Positions 44,939 through 53,944 of a stretch of DNA of 64,000 nucleotides are shown piece after piece. The stretch lies in assembly GCF_022760175.1 (NCBI RefSeq), contig NZ_CP094326.1, forward strand, positions 3,646,804 to 3,710,803, given 5' to 3'. The notes beneath the pieces are model-generated. The model did no database searches, was not told where the DNA came from, and was given only the letters and a program-made list of their open reading frames with translations. Both the position numbers and the translations under genes were made by a program. Each line of letters starts with the position of its first letter. Within the stretch, counting starts at the first letter, position 1. The DNA is from Zhouia spongiae (GTDB lineage: Bacteria > Bacteroidota > Bacteroidia > Flavobacteriales > Flavobacteriaceae).

Positions 44939-45877
44939 ATGGAACATTTTTTAGACCTGGACGATATTCCAAACATAGATCAGTTAATTAACGAGGCCAT
45001 CAACTTGAAAAAAGCCCCTTATGCATTCGAGCAACTCGGAAAGCACAAAACCATCGGGCTCCTTTTCTTTAACTCAAGCCTCCGTACGCGGTTAAGTACT
45101 CAAAAAGCTGCTCAAAATCTGGGAATGAAGACAATGGTCTTAAATGTTTCGTCTGATAGTTGGGGCTTAGAATTTGAAGATGGTGCCGTTATGAACACCA
45201 ATAAAGCTGAGCATGTAAGAGAAGCTGCTGCCGTTATCTCACAATATGTAGATATAATGGCTATTCGTGCCTTCCCTACGTTATGTGATAAAGAGAAAGA
45301 CGAGCAGGAACAAGTACTGAAAAGTTTTCAAAAATACGCTTCAGTTCCAATTTTAAATATGGAAAGTGCAACCGGGCATCCATTACAGGCCCTGGCTGAT
45401 GCTATCACCATTACAGAGTTAAAACAAAAGCAAAAACCGAAGGTTGTTTTATCGTGGGCACCACATCCGAAGGCCTTACCACATGCTGTTCCTAATTCTT
45501 TTGCTAAAATGATGCAACGTCTCGACGTAGACTTTGTTATCACACACCCAAAAGGATACGAACTAAATCCTGAGGTTACAAAAGATATCCCTATAACATA
45601 TGATCAGGAAAAGGCGCTAAAAGATGCCGACTTCGTTTATGTCAAGAACTGGAGTTCATATAAAAATTACGGAGAAGTAGAATCTATTGATGAAAAATGG
45701 ATGATGAACAGTGCGAAACTGGGGAATGCTAAATTCATGCACTGTTTGCCGGTTCGAAGAAACGTAATTGTTACTGACGAGGTACTTAACAGCAATCAAT
45801 CGGTAGTTATCGAGCAGGCTAATAACAGAACTTATGCTGCCCAAGTGGTATTAAAGAATATTTTAGAGAGTCTATAG
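44939..45877 (+). CDS. argF': N-acylornithine carbamoyltransferase (probable N-succinylornithine type)
   Basis: This 312-residue transcarbamylase has the carbamoyl-phosphate loop in FFNSSLRTR (residues 43-51) and the block FMHCLPVRRNVIVTDEV. It belongs to the AOTCase/SOTCase branch, not ordinary OTCase. The residue that decides acyl specificity is Ala90 in NKAEH. The Bacteroides succinyl enzyme has Pro90 and the Xanthomonas acetyl enzyme has Glu92. Published mutants of the acetyl enzyme to Pro, Ser, Val or Ala become succinyl-specific, so Ala90 argues for succinylornithine. It lies 1 nt before argB. Confidence 0.92.
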   Translation: MEHFLDLDDIPNIDQLINEAINLKKAPYAFEQLGKHKTIGLLFFNSSLRTRLSTQKAAQNLGMKTMVLNVSSDSWGLEFEDGAVMNTNKAEHVREAAAVISQYVDIMAIRAFPTLCDKEKDEQEQVLKSFQKYASVPILNMESATGHPLQALADAITITELKQKQKPKVVLSWAPHPKALPHAVPNSFAKMMQRLDVDFVITHPKGYELNPEVTKDIPITYDQEKALKDADFVYVKNWSSYKNYGEVESIDEKWMMNSAKLGNAKFMHCLPVRRNVIVTDEVLNSNQSVVIEQANNRTYAAQVVLKNILESL

Positions 45878-45878
45878 T

Positions 45879-46658
45879 ATGAAACAAAAAGTATCCATAG
45901 TGAAAATAGGCGGAAACCTAATCGAAAATGAAACGATACTCGATGAGTTTATATCAAATTTTGCTGAGCTTGAAGGCCCTAAAGTATTAATTCACGGCGG
46001 TGGTAAGCTCGCTACTCAATTAGCCGGAAAATTAAGCATTCCGACACAAATGATAGAGGGCAGGAGAATTACAGATGCAGAGACCTTAAAGGTTATTATC
46101 ATGGCATATGGCGGACTGGCGAGTAAAACCATCGTGGCAAAACTTCAAGGAAAGAATTGTAATGCTATTGGCCTGTCGGGTGCGGATCTAAACCTGATCC
46201 GTTCCGTAAAACGTCCCGTAAAAGAACATGATTTCGGTTTTGTAGGTGATGTAGAGGAAGTAAATACCGGAGCCCTTACACTGTTATTGGAAAATGATAT
46301 TACTCCTGTATGCTGTGCTATTACTCACAATAAAAACGGGCAATTATTTAATACGAATGCCGATACCATTGCCTCAGAAATTGCCAGGGCTTTAAGTAAT
46401 CATTACGAAACACACTTATATTATTGTTTCGAAAAAAGAGGGGTTTTGAGAGATCTTAAAGATGAAGACTCCGTAATAGAGCAAATCAACGCAGCATCGT
46501 ACAAACAATTGTTAGGAGAAGGTATTATAGCAGATGGCATGCTCCCAAAACTTCATAATTGCTTTAATGCATTAAAGGAAAACGTTTCCTACGTATACAT
46601 AGGAAGCATCGACATGATATCAAACCGACAAACTAAAAAAACAACCATCACCTTATGA
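45879..46658 (+). CDS. argB: N-acylglutamate kinase
   Basis: This 259-residue amino-acid kinase family protein has KIGGN (Lys9), the glycine loop IHGGGKLA and the block NTNADTIASEIARAL. It phosphorylates N-acylglutamate with ATP. Its start is 1 nt after argF' and it overlaps argE by 4 nt. I do not see the N-terminal helix that arginine-inhibited kinases carry, so feedback regulation may lie elsewhere (inference). Confidence 0.94.
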   Translation: MKQKVSIVKIGGNLIENETILDEFISNFAELEGPKVLIHGGGKLATQLAGKLSIPTQMIEGRRITDAETLKVIIMAYGGLASKTIVAKLQGKNCNAIGLSGADLNLIRSVKRPVKEHDFGFVGDVEEVNTGALTLLLENDITPVCCAITHNKNGQLFNTNADTIASEIARALSNHYETHLYYCFEKRGVLRDLKDEDSVIEQINAASYKQLLGEGIIADGMLPKLHNCFNALKENVSYVYIGSIDMISNRQTKKTTITL

Positions 46659-47716
46659 TACCACAAGAGCTTTCCATCCAAGCTATTGAACTATTAAAAC
46701 AATTAATTGCCACGCAATCTTTTTCGTCGGAAGAAGAAGGAACTGCAAAACATATTGAAAACTGGTTTACTGCATTCGGAATTCCGTTTAAAAGGGAAAA
46801 TAACAATGTGTGGGCTTTCAACAAACATTACGAAGAAGGAAAACCATTATTGTTACTCAATTCACATCACGATACGGTTAAACCCAACAATGCCTATACC
46901 AGAGACCCGTTTCATCCGCATATTGAAGATGGCAAGCTTTACGGGCTCGGGAGTAATGATGCAGGCGGTTGCCTGGTTTCTCTTTTAGCTACGTTTACCC
47001 ATTTCTACGACAAAGGAGACCTAAAATATAACATCGTAATGGTAGCTTCTGCCGAAGAAGAAAGTTCAGGCCCAAACGGATTAAATTCCGTCTTAAAAAG
47101 GCTCCCCCTAATAGATGTGGCTATAGTTGGTGAACCTACACTGATGAACCTGGCCATTGCTGAAAAAGGATTGGTCGTGTTCGACGGAAAAATTAAAGGC
47201 ACACCAAGCCATGCAGCACATCCTAATGACGATAATCCGATTTATAACACTATAGATGTTCTAAAATGGTTTAAAGACTTTGAATTTGAAAAAGTTTCAG
47301 AGGTGCTGGGGAAAGTAAAGATGACCGTAACTCAGATAAACGCCGGCAAACAACATAATGTGGTACCATCGGAAGTAGATATCGTAGTAGATGTTCGTGT
47401 AAATGATTGTTACAGCAACGAAGATGTTAATACCCTAATACAGGAAAATGCTCCCTGCGAAATGAATGCAAGATCATTACGCCTAAACTCATCTTCCATT
47501 CCGCAAGAACATGAACTTGTGCAGGCCGGTATTTCGCTGGGGCGCTCTACATACGGTTCTCCAACACTATCAGACCAGGCTGTACTGTATTGTCCGTCCT
47601 TAAAACTAGGTCCGGGCGATTCTACTCGGTCACATTCTGCCAATGAGTTTATATATGTGAATGAAATTGAAGAAGGCATTGAAATTTATATAAAGGTATT
47701 AGATAAAGTATTATAA
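46655..47716 (+). CDS. argE: N-acylornithine/N-acylcitrulline deacylase (M20 family)
   Basis: This 353-residue M20 metallopeptidase-fold hydrolase has metal ligands in LLNSHHDTV, GSNDAGG and ASAEEESSGPNG, and a late ligand His in RSHSANEF. In carbamoyl-first pathways the deacylase acts on N-acylcitrulline rather than N-acylornithine. That is the expected role here given the upstream carbamoyltransferase. It overlaps argB by 4 nt. Confidence 0.92.
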   Translation: MIPQELSIQAIELLKQLIATQSFSSEEEGTAKHIENWFTAFGIPFKRENNNVWAFNKHYEEGKPLLLLNSHHDTVKPNNAYTRDPFHPHIEDGKLYGLGSNDAGGCLVSLLATFTHFYDKGDLKYNIVMVASAEEESSGPNGLNSVLKRLPLIDVAIVGEPTLMNLAIAEKGLVVFDGKIKGTPSHAAHPNDDNPIYNTIDVLKWFKDFEFEKVSEVLGKVKMTVTQINAGKQHNVVPSEVDIVVDVRVNDCYSNEDVNTLIQENAPCEMNARSLRLNSSSIPQEHELVQAGISLGRSTYGSPTLSDQAVLYCPSLKLGPGDSTRSHSANEFIYVNEIEEGIEIYIKVLDKVL

Positions 47717-47800
47717 ATATGACGTTATACGGTTAAGCAGTAATGATAACATTTGCATAACAACATAACTTGACAATATCATAACAAAAACACACAAATC

Positions 47801-49081
47801 ATGAAACTTTGGGACAAAGGTTTTTCAACAGACAAAAAGATAGATATATTCACGGTTGGGTCCGACAGAGAACTCGACCTGGTTATTGCCAAATACGATG
47901 TCATTGCCTCTAAAGCACATGCCAGGATGCTCGGAAAAATCGGATTATTGACTGAAAAGGAAGTATCTGATTTAACTCTTACTCTTGATGAAATCTGTAA
48001 GACTATCGAAGAAGGCACCTTTACTATTGAAGATAATTTTGAGGATGTACATTCTAAAATAGAATACTTACTAACGGATAAGCTTGGAGATACCGGGAAA
48101 AAGATTCACACAGCCAGATCGAGAAACGATCAGGTTTTAGTTGCGGTAAACCTTTATTTGAAGAACGAGCTAGCCGACATAAAAAAGCGCTCTAAGGAAT
48201 TATTTGAAACATTGTTATCATTAGCGAACCAATACAAAGAAGTACTACTTCCCGGTTATACTCATTTACAGATAGCGATGCCGTCTTCGTTCGGGCTATG
48301 GTTCTCTGCTTATGCGGAAAGTTTGATTGATGATCTATATATGGTTGATGCTGCATACAAGATTGTTGATCAGAATCCATTAGGAAGTGCTGCCGGATAC
48401 GGAAGTTCCTTCCCTATCGATAGAGCCTATACAACCAATGAACTCAAATTTGCTAACCAGAAATACAATGTGGTAGCTGCCCAAATGAGCCGGGGTAAAT
48501 CTGAAAGGACCACAGCTATTGCCATTAGCGGCCTTGCTGCTACCCTCTCGAAATTTGCTATGGACATCTGTTTGTACATGAGTCAGAATTTCGATTTTAT
48601 AACCTTCCCCAATGAATTAACCACAGGGTCGAGTATCATGCCTCATAAAAAGAACCCGGATGTTTTTGAACTTATCAGAGGTAAATGCAACAAGGTACAG
48701 GCAGTACCAAATCAACTGGCCTTGTTAACCACTAACCTGCCCAGCGGATATCACAGAGACCTCCAGCTTACCAAAGAAATTATAGTTCCTGCTATTCAGG
48801 AATTAAAATCATGTCTGGAAATGATGAACTTCTCTATCAAAAGCGTAATTGTAAAAGAAAGCATTCTCGATGATAAAAAATATGACTATCTCTTTAGTGT
48901 CGATACTCTGAATGATCTCGTATTAAGCGGAATGCCATTCAGGGACGCATACAAAAAGATGGGAATGGAAATTGAGAAGGGGACATTCAGTCCTAAACGC
49001 GACATAAATCATACTCATGACGGGAGCCTGGGCAATTTATGTCTTGATAAGATTAAAGAGAAGTTTAATAATATAGACTAG
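47801..49081 (+). CDS. argH: Argininosuccinate lyase
   Basis: This 426-residue fumarase/aspartase superfamily enzyme has the signature GSSIMPHKKNPD (about 276-287), with the mobile-loop Ser, and the block TARSRNDQV. It splits argininosuccinate into arginine and fumarate, the last step. An 84-bp gap precedes it, and it is the last gene of the operon. No obvious terminator hairpin follows immediately. Confidence 0.96.
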   Translation: MKLWDKGFSTDKKIDIFTVGSDRELDLVIAKYDVIASKAHARMLGKIGLLTEKEVSDLTLTLDEICKTIEEGTFTIEDNFEDVHSKIEYLLTDKLGDTGKKIHTARSRNDQVLVAVNLYLKNELADIKKRSKELFETLLSLANQYKEVLLPGYTHLQIAMPSSFGLWFSAYAESLIDDLYMVDAAYKIVDQNPLGSAAGYGSSFPIDRAYTTNELKFANQKYNVVAAQMSRGKSERTTAIAISGLAATLSKFAMDICLYMSQNFDFITFPNELTTGSSIMPHKKNPDVFELIRGKCNKVQAVPNQLALLTTNLPSGYHRDLQLTKEIIVPAIQELKSCLEMMNFSIKSVIVKESILDDKKYDYLFSVDTLNDLVLSGMPFRDAYKKMGMEIEKGTFSPKRDINHTHDGSLGNLCLDKIKEKFNNID

Positions 49082-49681
49082 AACATATAAAAAGATCCTA
49101 AGTCTCGGATTCGTAAACATCATTCCGGTAACATTTAATTGGGAAACCAGTGATTACCGGATAAGATTTCATAACAGAGAACAAAAGGCAAAAGTTTACA
49201 AAGTATTCTGATTTGCGAAGTTTTTGCACACAGAACAAGGCTCTTATTTTCAATACATTAAACTTCAGGGACAATATCTTACAAGAAGCTCCTATTGAAA
49301 AACTATACTGCTATATCAGAAATAAATGAATATCTTAATGAAACGATAGTTGACCCGTTAATAGTTTAGCTGAGTCATAAATCCGTGAAATAAGGTGACT
49401 TACGGCATGGCAGGAGAATATATACGGTATGTATGGTGAATGTAAATAGTATATATGGGAGATATATAAGAAGGCTACGGAGTTTTTACGGACTTGAACG
49501 GACTTTTTGATGTTTCTATAGAAGAATAATATTGTTTTTAAAGTATATACTATCCTAAGTAACTACCAAAACCCTTATATTTTGGAACCTAAATACCGGA
49601 TTCAGGCAATCAAATCCATTACAATTTCCGTTTATTGTAACTAATACAGAACAGAACTCTTAGTTTCTAAAACAAAGGCTT
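49082..49681. other. 600-bp non-coding gap
   Basis: This A/T-rich region lies between convergent argH and the WecA-like gene. Stops are frequent in all frames and I see no convincing gene. Only a weak hairpin (CCAAAA/TTTTGG near 49567-49586) stands out. It may be decayed sequence. Confidence 0.6.
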
Positions 49682-50839
49682 CTAACCTGCATTTCTCCTC
49701 AGTACGTTCAACTGTGTCAATGGTTCTGACTGGCGTTGTTTTACAATATTCTTCAGACGTTTTACCGCACTAGAACGGCTTTGTAAGCGATCCCTGTTTT
49801 TCTTCAGAGCATGGCACATAACACACAGGCCTGCTATAGAAATGGCAAACATCCCTGTTAATTGCATATATCCAACCTCTTTAGCCATTAAAACAATGAA
49901 AGAAATAAACAGAAAGTTTAACACACTAATAAAAAAACTAGCCCTTCTGTGTGATAACAACAATCCGTCAATAAAAAGATGATGGATATGATTTCTATCG
50001 GCTGAAAAAGGAGACCTGTTTTGTAAAAGGCGAATTGTAAACACACGGGCAGTATCGAACAGAGGCACTATCAGAATGCTTACGGCAACTACCGGAGCAT
50101 TTTCCATCAAAAAAGGGAGTTCGATCATGTCAGAGGGATTCAATGCAAGCATCTTGACTGTAAGAGCGCTGATTATAAACCCGACTAACAAAGAGCCTGT
50201 ATCTCCCATAAATATCTTCCGATGTACAGATAAGTTGTAATAAAGAAAGGCTAAAAGACACCCTTGTAATGCCAGGCAGACCAACATATAAAATGGCTCG
50301 TCAATCAGATAAAAAATGGTTCCGTATGCACCTGAAATAACCAACCCGACCATAGATGCCAAACCGTCGATGCCATCGATAAGGTTAAAAGCATTTATGA
50401 TGACTATCATTAAAAATCCTGACAGAACCATCCCTAACCAAACCGGAATATCTCCAATTCCTAAAAAGCCATTAAACGTATTGAACTGAAAACCTGAATT
50501 ATACAATATAAATCCGATCGCGGAGATCTGTGCAACCAATTTTGCCCTCGGACTTATTGATACCAGATCATCTTTTAAGCCGGCAATAAACACAATCGTG
50601 AGAGCCGGAACAAAATAGATTGCTTCTTCAAAGTGATCGAAATCCCTGATAAAGAACATTACCCCTATAAATGCCAGAAAGAAAGATACGCCTCCGAGTG
50701 TCGGGGTTTTGGTTTCATGCGAACTTCGACTCCCGGGGTCGTCCATTAAGTTTTTGTGAGTTACTACTCGTATTATTTTGGGAATGGTCCAGATTGTTAA
50801 TACAAAACAACCTAGAAAGACTCCTATAGCATATAGCAT
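49682..50839 (-). CDS. Undecaprenyl-phosphate glycosyl-1-phosphate transferase (WecA/MraY family)
   Basis: This 385-residue membrane enzyme has about ten helices and the catalytic Asp-rich motif NAFNLIDGIDGLA. The family blocks GDTGSLLVGF and HIHHLFIDGLLLSH (HIHH loop) follow, and an SSHETKTPTLGGVSFF stretch lies near the start. It attaches HexNAc-1-phosphate to undecaprenyl phosphate to begin O-antigen, capsule or exopolysaccharide synthesis. It may feed the Wza/Wzc export pair at 11-14.5 kb, though the rest of a polysaccharide locus is not here. Confidence 0.93.
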   Translation of the reverse strand: MLYAIGVFLGCFVLTIWTIPKIIRVVTHKNLMDDPGSRSSHETKTPTLGGVSFFLAFIGVMFFIRDFDHFEEAIYFVPALTIVFIAGLKDDLVSISPRAKLVAQISAIGFILYNSGFQFNTFNGFLGIGDIPVWLGMVLSGFLMIVIINAFNLIDGIDGLASMVGLVISGAYGTIFYLIDEPFYMLVCLALQGCLLAFLYYNLSVHRKIFMGDTGSLLVGFIISALTVKMLALNPSDMIELPFLMENAPVVAVSILIVPLFDTARVFTIRLLQNRSPFSADRNHIHHLFIDGLLLSHRRASFFISVLNFLFISFIVLMAKEVGYMQLTGMFAISIAGLCVMCHALKKNRDRLQSRSSAVKRLKNIVKQRQSEPLTQLNVLRRNAG

Positions 50840-51252
50840 AAGTTAGTTATTTATCCTGTTAATTTTTGCCTTTATCAAAGCTAAAGACACGCTCCTAAAA
50901 CCACTTACGTTTTCCGTAATTACACTTCTGTTAAAAAACTGCTATCCATTTTTTATCAGTTCGGGGGATGTAACCTTACAAAAACTTTCCAAAAATATCC
51001 ATAAAAAATTTTCTACGCAAATTAGAAAAGTCTTAATTAACTTAAATCTTTCGATTCTTAATGATTTATTATAATTTGGCCTTAACTGTTAACCTTCAGC
51101 TAATTTGGCCGTCATTTTCTCCAGATTACACAAATAAACCAAATCTCCTGTATTTGTGATCAATAACCTTTTATGACATAGATGAATAATCTTTACAAAG
51201 GTTGCTTTGTATACAGGAGATCTTTTCTTTTATGCCTAAAAACAGAATGATT
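50840..51252. other. 413-bp non-coding gap upstream of the WecA-like gene
   Basis: It contains the terminator-like inverted repeat at 51141-51222 and presumably the promoter of the WecA-like gene. I see no gene. Confidence 0.6.
51141..51222 (-). terminator. Long stem-loop downstream of the phospholipase C gene
   Basis: ATCTCCTGTAT (near 51143-51153) pairs with ATACAGGAGAT (51211-51221). Inside, AACCTTT (51165-51171) pairs with AAAGGTT (51197-51203). It lies just after the phospholipase stop on the minus strand. T-richness is moderate. Confidence 0.55.
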
Positions 51253-53796
51253 CTAAATAATCCCCCCCATGAATGGGTCTGTTTTTGAGTGTTCGCCGGT
51301 TTCTACTCTTCCCGCAAATCTTCGTTCATAACGATCGGCACCTTTTACCCTAACGGAAAAATCGTACCAGTTATAACTTCCTTCAGTTTTTACGAGAATG
51401 GTTTGTTCTTTTTGGGCTTTGATCAAAGGTGTCTGAGATCGTTCTCCATATGCATTGTCGTTGATTATCAACACAATGTCATCTTTGGAATGATTTGCAA
51501 TTTTTAATTCGATATTCCCTGAAAGTTTTTTAATGAACCTTCCTTTTTGTTCATATGTACAGGTTATTTCAATATCCGGGTCATTTATGTCTCCCTTAAA
51601 CTCCCGGTAGAACCCGTTCGGCCCATAGGCTCTAAGATGATAATTTTTATTTTCGAAATGGTCTAAAGGCCAGTTGTCTTCAATGATATCGCCGGCCTTT
51701 ACAGCATAAGACCAGGTCCTGACCGATTCGAAAACCGATGCAGAAGTGTCTTCTTTTAAATAACGCCCGGGAGCATACACATTAAAAGGAGCTCCTGCCG
51801 CCTGATTCTTGAAAACATCATCAGAAGCTTCAAAAGACAATTTGAATTGATTCGCATTTCGGTCTAATCGACCATTTACATACAATTCATATGGTAAGGC
51901 ACAAGAATTCTTTACGCCATTTTCCTGCTTTGGCAAAAGAGCTGTCAGGCGCATATTTCTTATAACCTGATCGATTTCTGCTGCTGACAAAGCTTTAAAA
52001 TTAGCCGGTACTTCTTTAAAACCGGCATTATTGATATCTTTCATCAACTCATCCCTGTGTACAAAATCAGAAAAAACAAACTGGGAGGGATTGTATGGTC
52101 TGAAAGCTGATGTGAGATTGCCCGAAATCGTTCTTCGCCAACTACTTATATTGGTTTCTTTAAGTTCCTTTCCTTTCTTTTTACTTAAGAATGTTTCAAG
52201 AAACTGAATGGTGGAAGTAATATCACATACCTCAGAATTTACCCATCCGCCACGGGTCCATGGAGAAGCTACGATCATCGGAACCCGATATCCCAGGCCA
52301 ACAGCACTTTCGCGGGCATTTTCCGGTTTTACCCCCTTCTTAAGTTCTTCCTTGAGTGTTACATATTCCGCAGATGTATCGATACCTTCAGAGCATGCCT
52401 TCCTGTCTTTCGGATCGGGAGCAACAAAAGGCGGTATATGGTCAAAATACCCATCATTTTCGTCATAGGTGAGAATAAAGATGGTTTTTTTCCATATTTC
52501 CGGGTTCTTGGTTAAGATATCAAGTACTTCAGACACATACCAGGCTCCATACCAGGGTGCACTTGGGTGGTCGGAAAACTTCTGGGGAGCCACCAGCCAC
52601 GAGACTGCCGGCAACTTACCATTATCTACATCCTCTCTGAATTGGTGAAGAATATCTCCTTTCGGTATCCGGATCGCTCTTTCTTCATCGCCTTCCTTAT
52701 AAATCAAGGTTTCTGTTTGGTGATAGTCAGGATCTCCGATATTAGTTGTAAAGGCTTTTTCGTGAAGGTTTTTCTGAAACTGAGAAAGCTTATCATAGCT
52801 CTCCGGGTTCCATAGTTCCAGCTCTTCCGTTATTTTAACCAGTTGTTTTGCTTTCTTTTCCAGCTCATTACGTAAACTCTGGGATTTTGCCTTTGGAAGT
52901 TTTGCTATCTCTTCTTTTAGGGTTTCGATTTCCTCCGGGAGCTCTGATCTTCTTTTTTTAAGAAAACGTTGATGTCCGGTGGCATAGCGAATGTTGAACT
53001 GTGAAAACCATTCCAGGTTATTATCCGTAAAATTACCTAGCAATGAAGTGTCTTCTCCCTTTAGACCTGTTTGGATACTCACTTCATTTTGATATATTCT
53101 CCATGAAACCCCCATCTCTTCCAAACGCTCCGGAAAAGTCTTCCAGTTTACTTCTTTTGTATAATATACCTCAGAGTTCCTGACATTGGCAGGGGCTTCT
53201 TTACTTCCTTTATTGGCTCCGGTCCAAAAATACATTCTGTTGGTTGTCGTTCCTGTTAAAGATGAGCAAAAATGCTGATCGAAAACAGTAAAAGCATCTG
53301 CAAAAGAGTAGTAAAAAGGGATATCCTGACGATTGTAATATCCCATGGTAAACGGAATATCCTTATATGCCTTTCTCCATACTTTTTTAGCTTCCAGCCA
53401 TTTATCAAATTTACCTTCATTCCGGGCATCTACCTGATCTTCCCATGAATGCGGCAAATCACCCATCCAGGTTGCTTTCGTGTCTTTTATGTTTAACCGA
53501 AAAGGCGCGTATGTTTCTCCTTTCTTATTAGTCTGTAACCAAACAGGATTTTTATTGGGCAAGTCTATCGCTCTGGGATCATTAAACCCGCGTACCCCTT
53601 TTAAGGTACCAAAACAATGATCGAAAGACCTGTTTTCCTGCATTAATAAAACCACATGCTCGGCATCTTCAAAAGTTGATCCTTCTTTGGGGTTTATTGC
53701 CAAGGCTTTTTGTATTGAAGGAGGAAAAGCCATTGAAACCCCTACTCCTCCACTAAGCAGGGCTGCTTTTTTTAAAAAATCTCTTCTGTTATCCAT
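51253..53796 (-). CDS. Phosphocholine-type phospholipase C (Tat-exported)
   Basis: This 847-residue protein starts with a twin-arginine signal (MDNRRDFLKKAALLSGGVGVS split at residue 20). The phosphoesterase domain (about 45-560) carries QENRSFDHCFGTLKGVRGF and the TYDENDGYFDHIPPF block. Two C-terminal DUF756-type beta domains (about 640-720 and 750-840) complete the PlcC/PlcN architecture. It hydrolyses phosphatidylcholine, sphingomyelin or related lipids outside the inner membrane. An in-frame ATG 16 codons upstream (53844) would bury the Tat signal. It could serve phosphate or choline scavenging (inference). Confidence 0.93.
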   Translation of the reverse strand: MDNRRDFLKKAALLSGGVGVSMAFPPSIQKALAINPKEGSTFEDAEHVVLLMQENRSFDHCFGTLKGVRGFNDPRAIDLPNKNPVWLQTNKKGETYAPFRLNIKDTKATWMGDLPHSWEDQVDARNEGKFDKWLEAKKVWRKAYKDIPFTMGYYNRQDIPFYYSFADAFTVFDQHFCSSLTGTTTNRMYFWTGANKGSKEAPANVRNSEVYYTKEVNWKTFPERLEEMGVSWRIYQNEVSIQTGLKGEDTSLLGNFTDNNLEWFSQFNIRYATGHQRFLKKRRSELPEEIETLKEEIAKLPKAKSQSLRNELEKKAKQLVKITEELELWNPESYDKLSQFQKNLHEKAFTTNIGDPDYHQTETLIYKEGDEERAIRIPKGDILHQFREDVDNGKLPAVSWLVAPQKFSDHPSAPWYGAWYVSEVLDILTKNPEIWKKTIFILTYDENDGYFDHIPPFVAPDPKDRKACSEGIDTSAEYVTLKEELKKGVKPENARESAVGLGYRVPMIVASPWTRGGWVNSEVCDITSTIQFLETFLSKKKGKELKETNISSWRRTISGNLTSAFRPYNPSQFVFSDFVHRDELMKDINNAGFKEVPANFKALSAAEIDQVIRNMRLTALLPKQENGVKNSCALPYELYVNGRLDRNANQFKLSFEASDDVFKNQAAGAPFNVYAPGRYLKEDTSASVFESVRTWSYAVKAGDIIEDNWPLDHFENKNYHLRAYGPNGFYREFKGDINDPDIEITCTYEQKGRFIKKLSGNIELKIANHSKDDIVLIINDNAYGERSQTPLIKAQKEQTILVKTEGSYNWYDFSVRVKGADRYERRFAGRVETGEHSKTDPFMGGII

Positions 53797-53944
53797 TATA
53801 TGTTTGATCTCTTTGAGTTCATAAGAACCATCAATATTACTCAAAAAGAAATGAATTCGAAAAACACAACCTTACTAATCATAATTCTTAATACTAACTT
53901 AAAAGTCTGCTAACATTATTTATCAGGCGGCAGAAATTTTTTTC

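Noticed and set aside
49082-49681. Hidden small gene or RNA in the 600-bp gap
   Set aside because: Frames are short and broken, and I saw no tRNA-like fold or strong inverted repeat.
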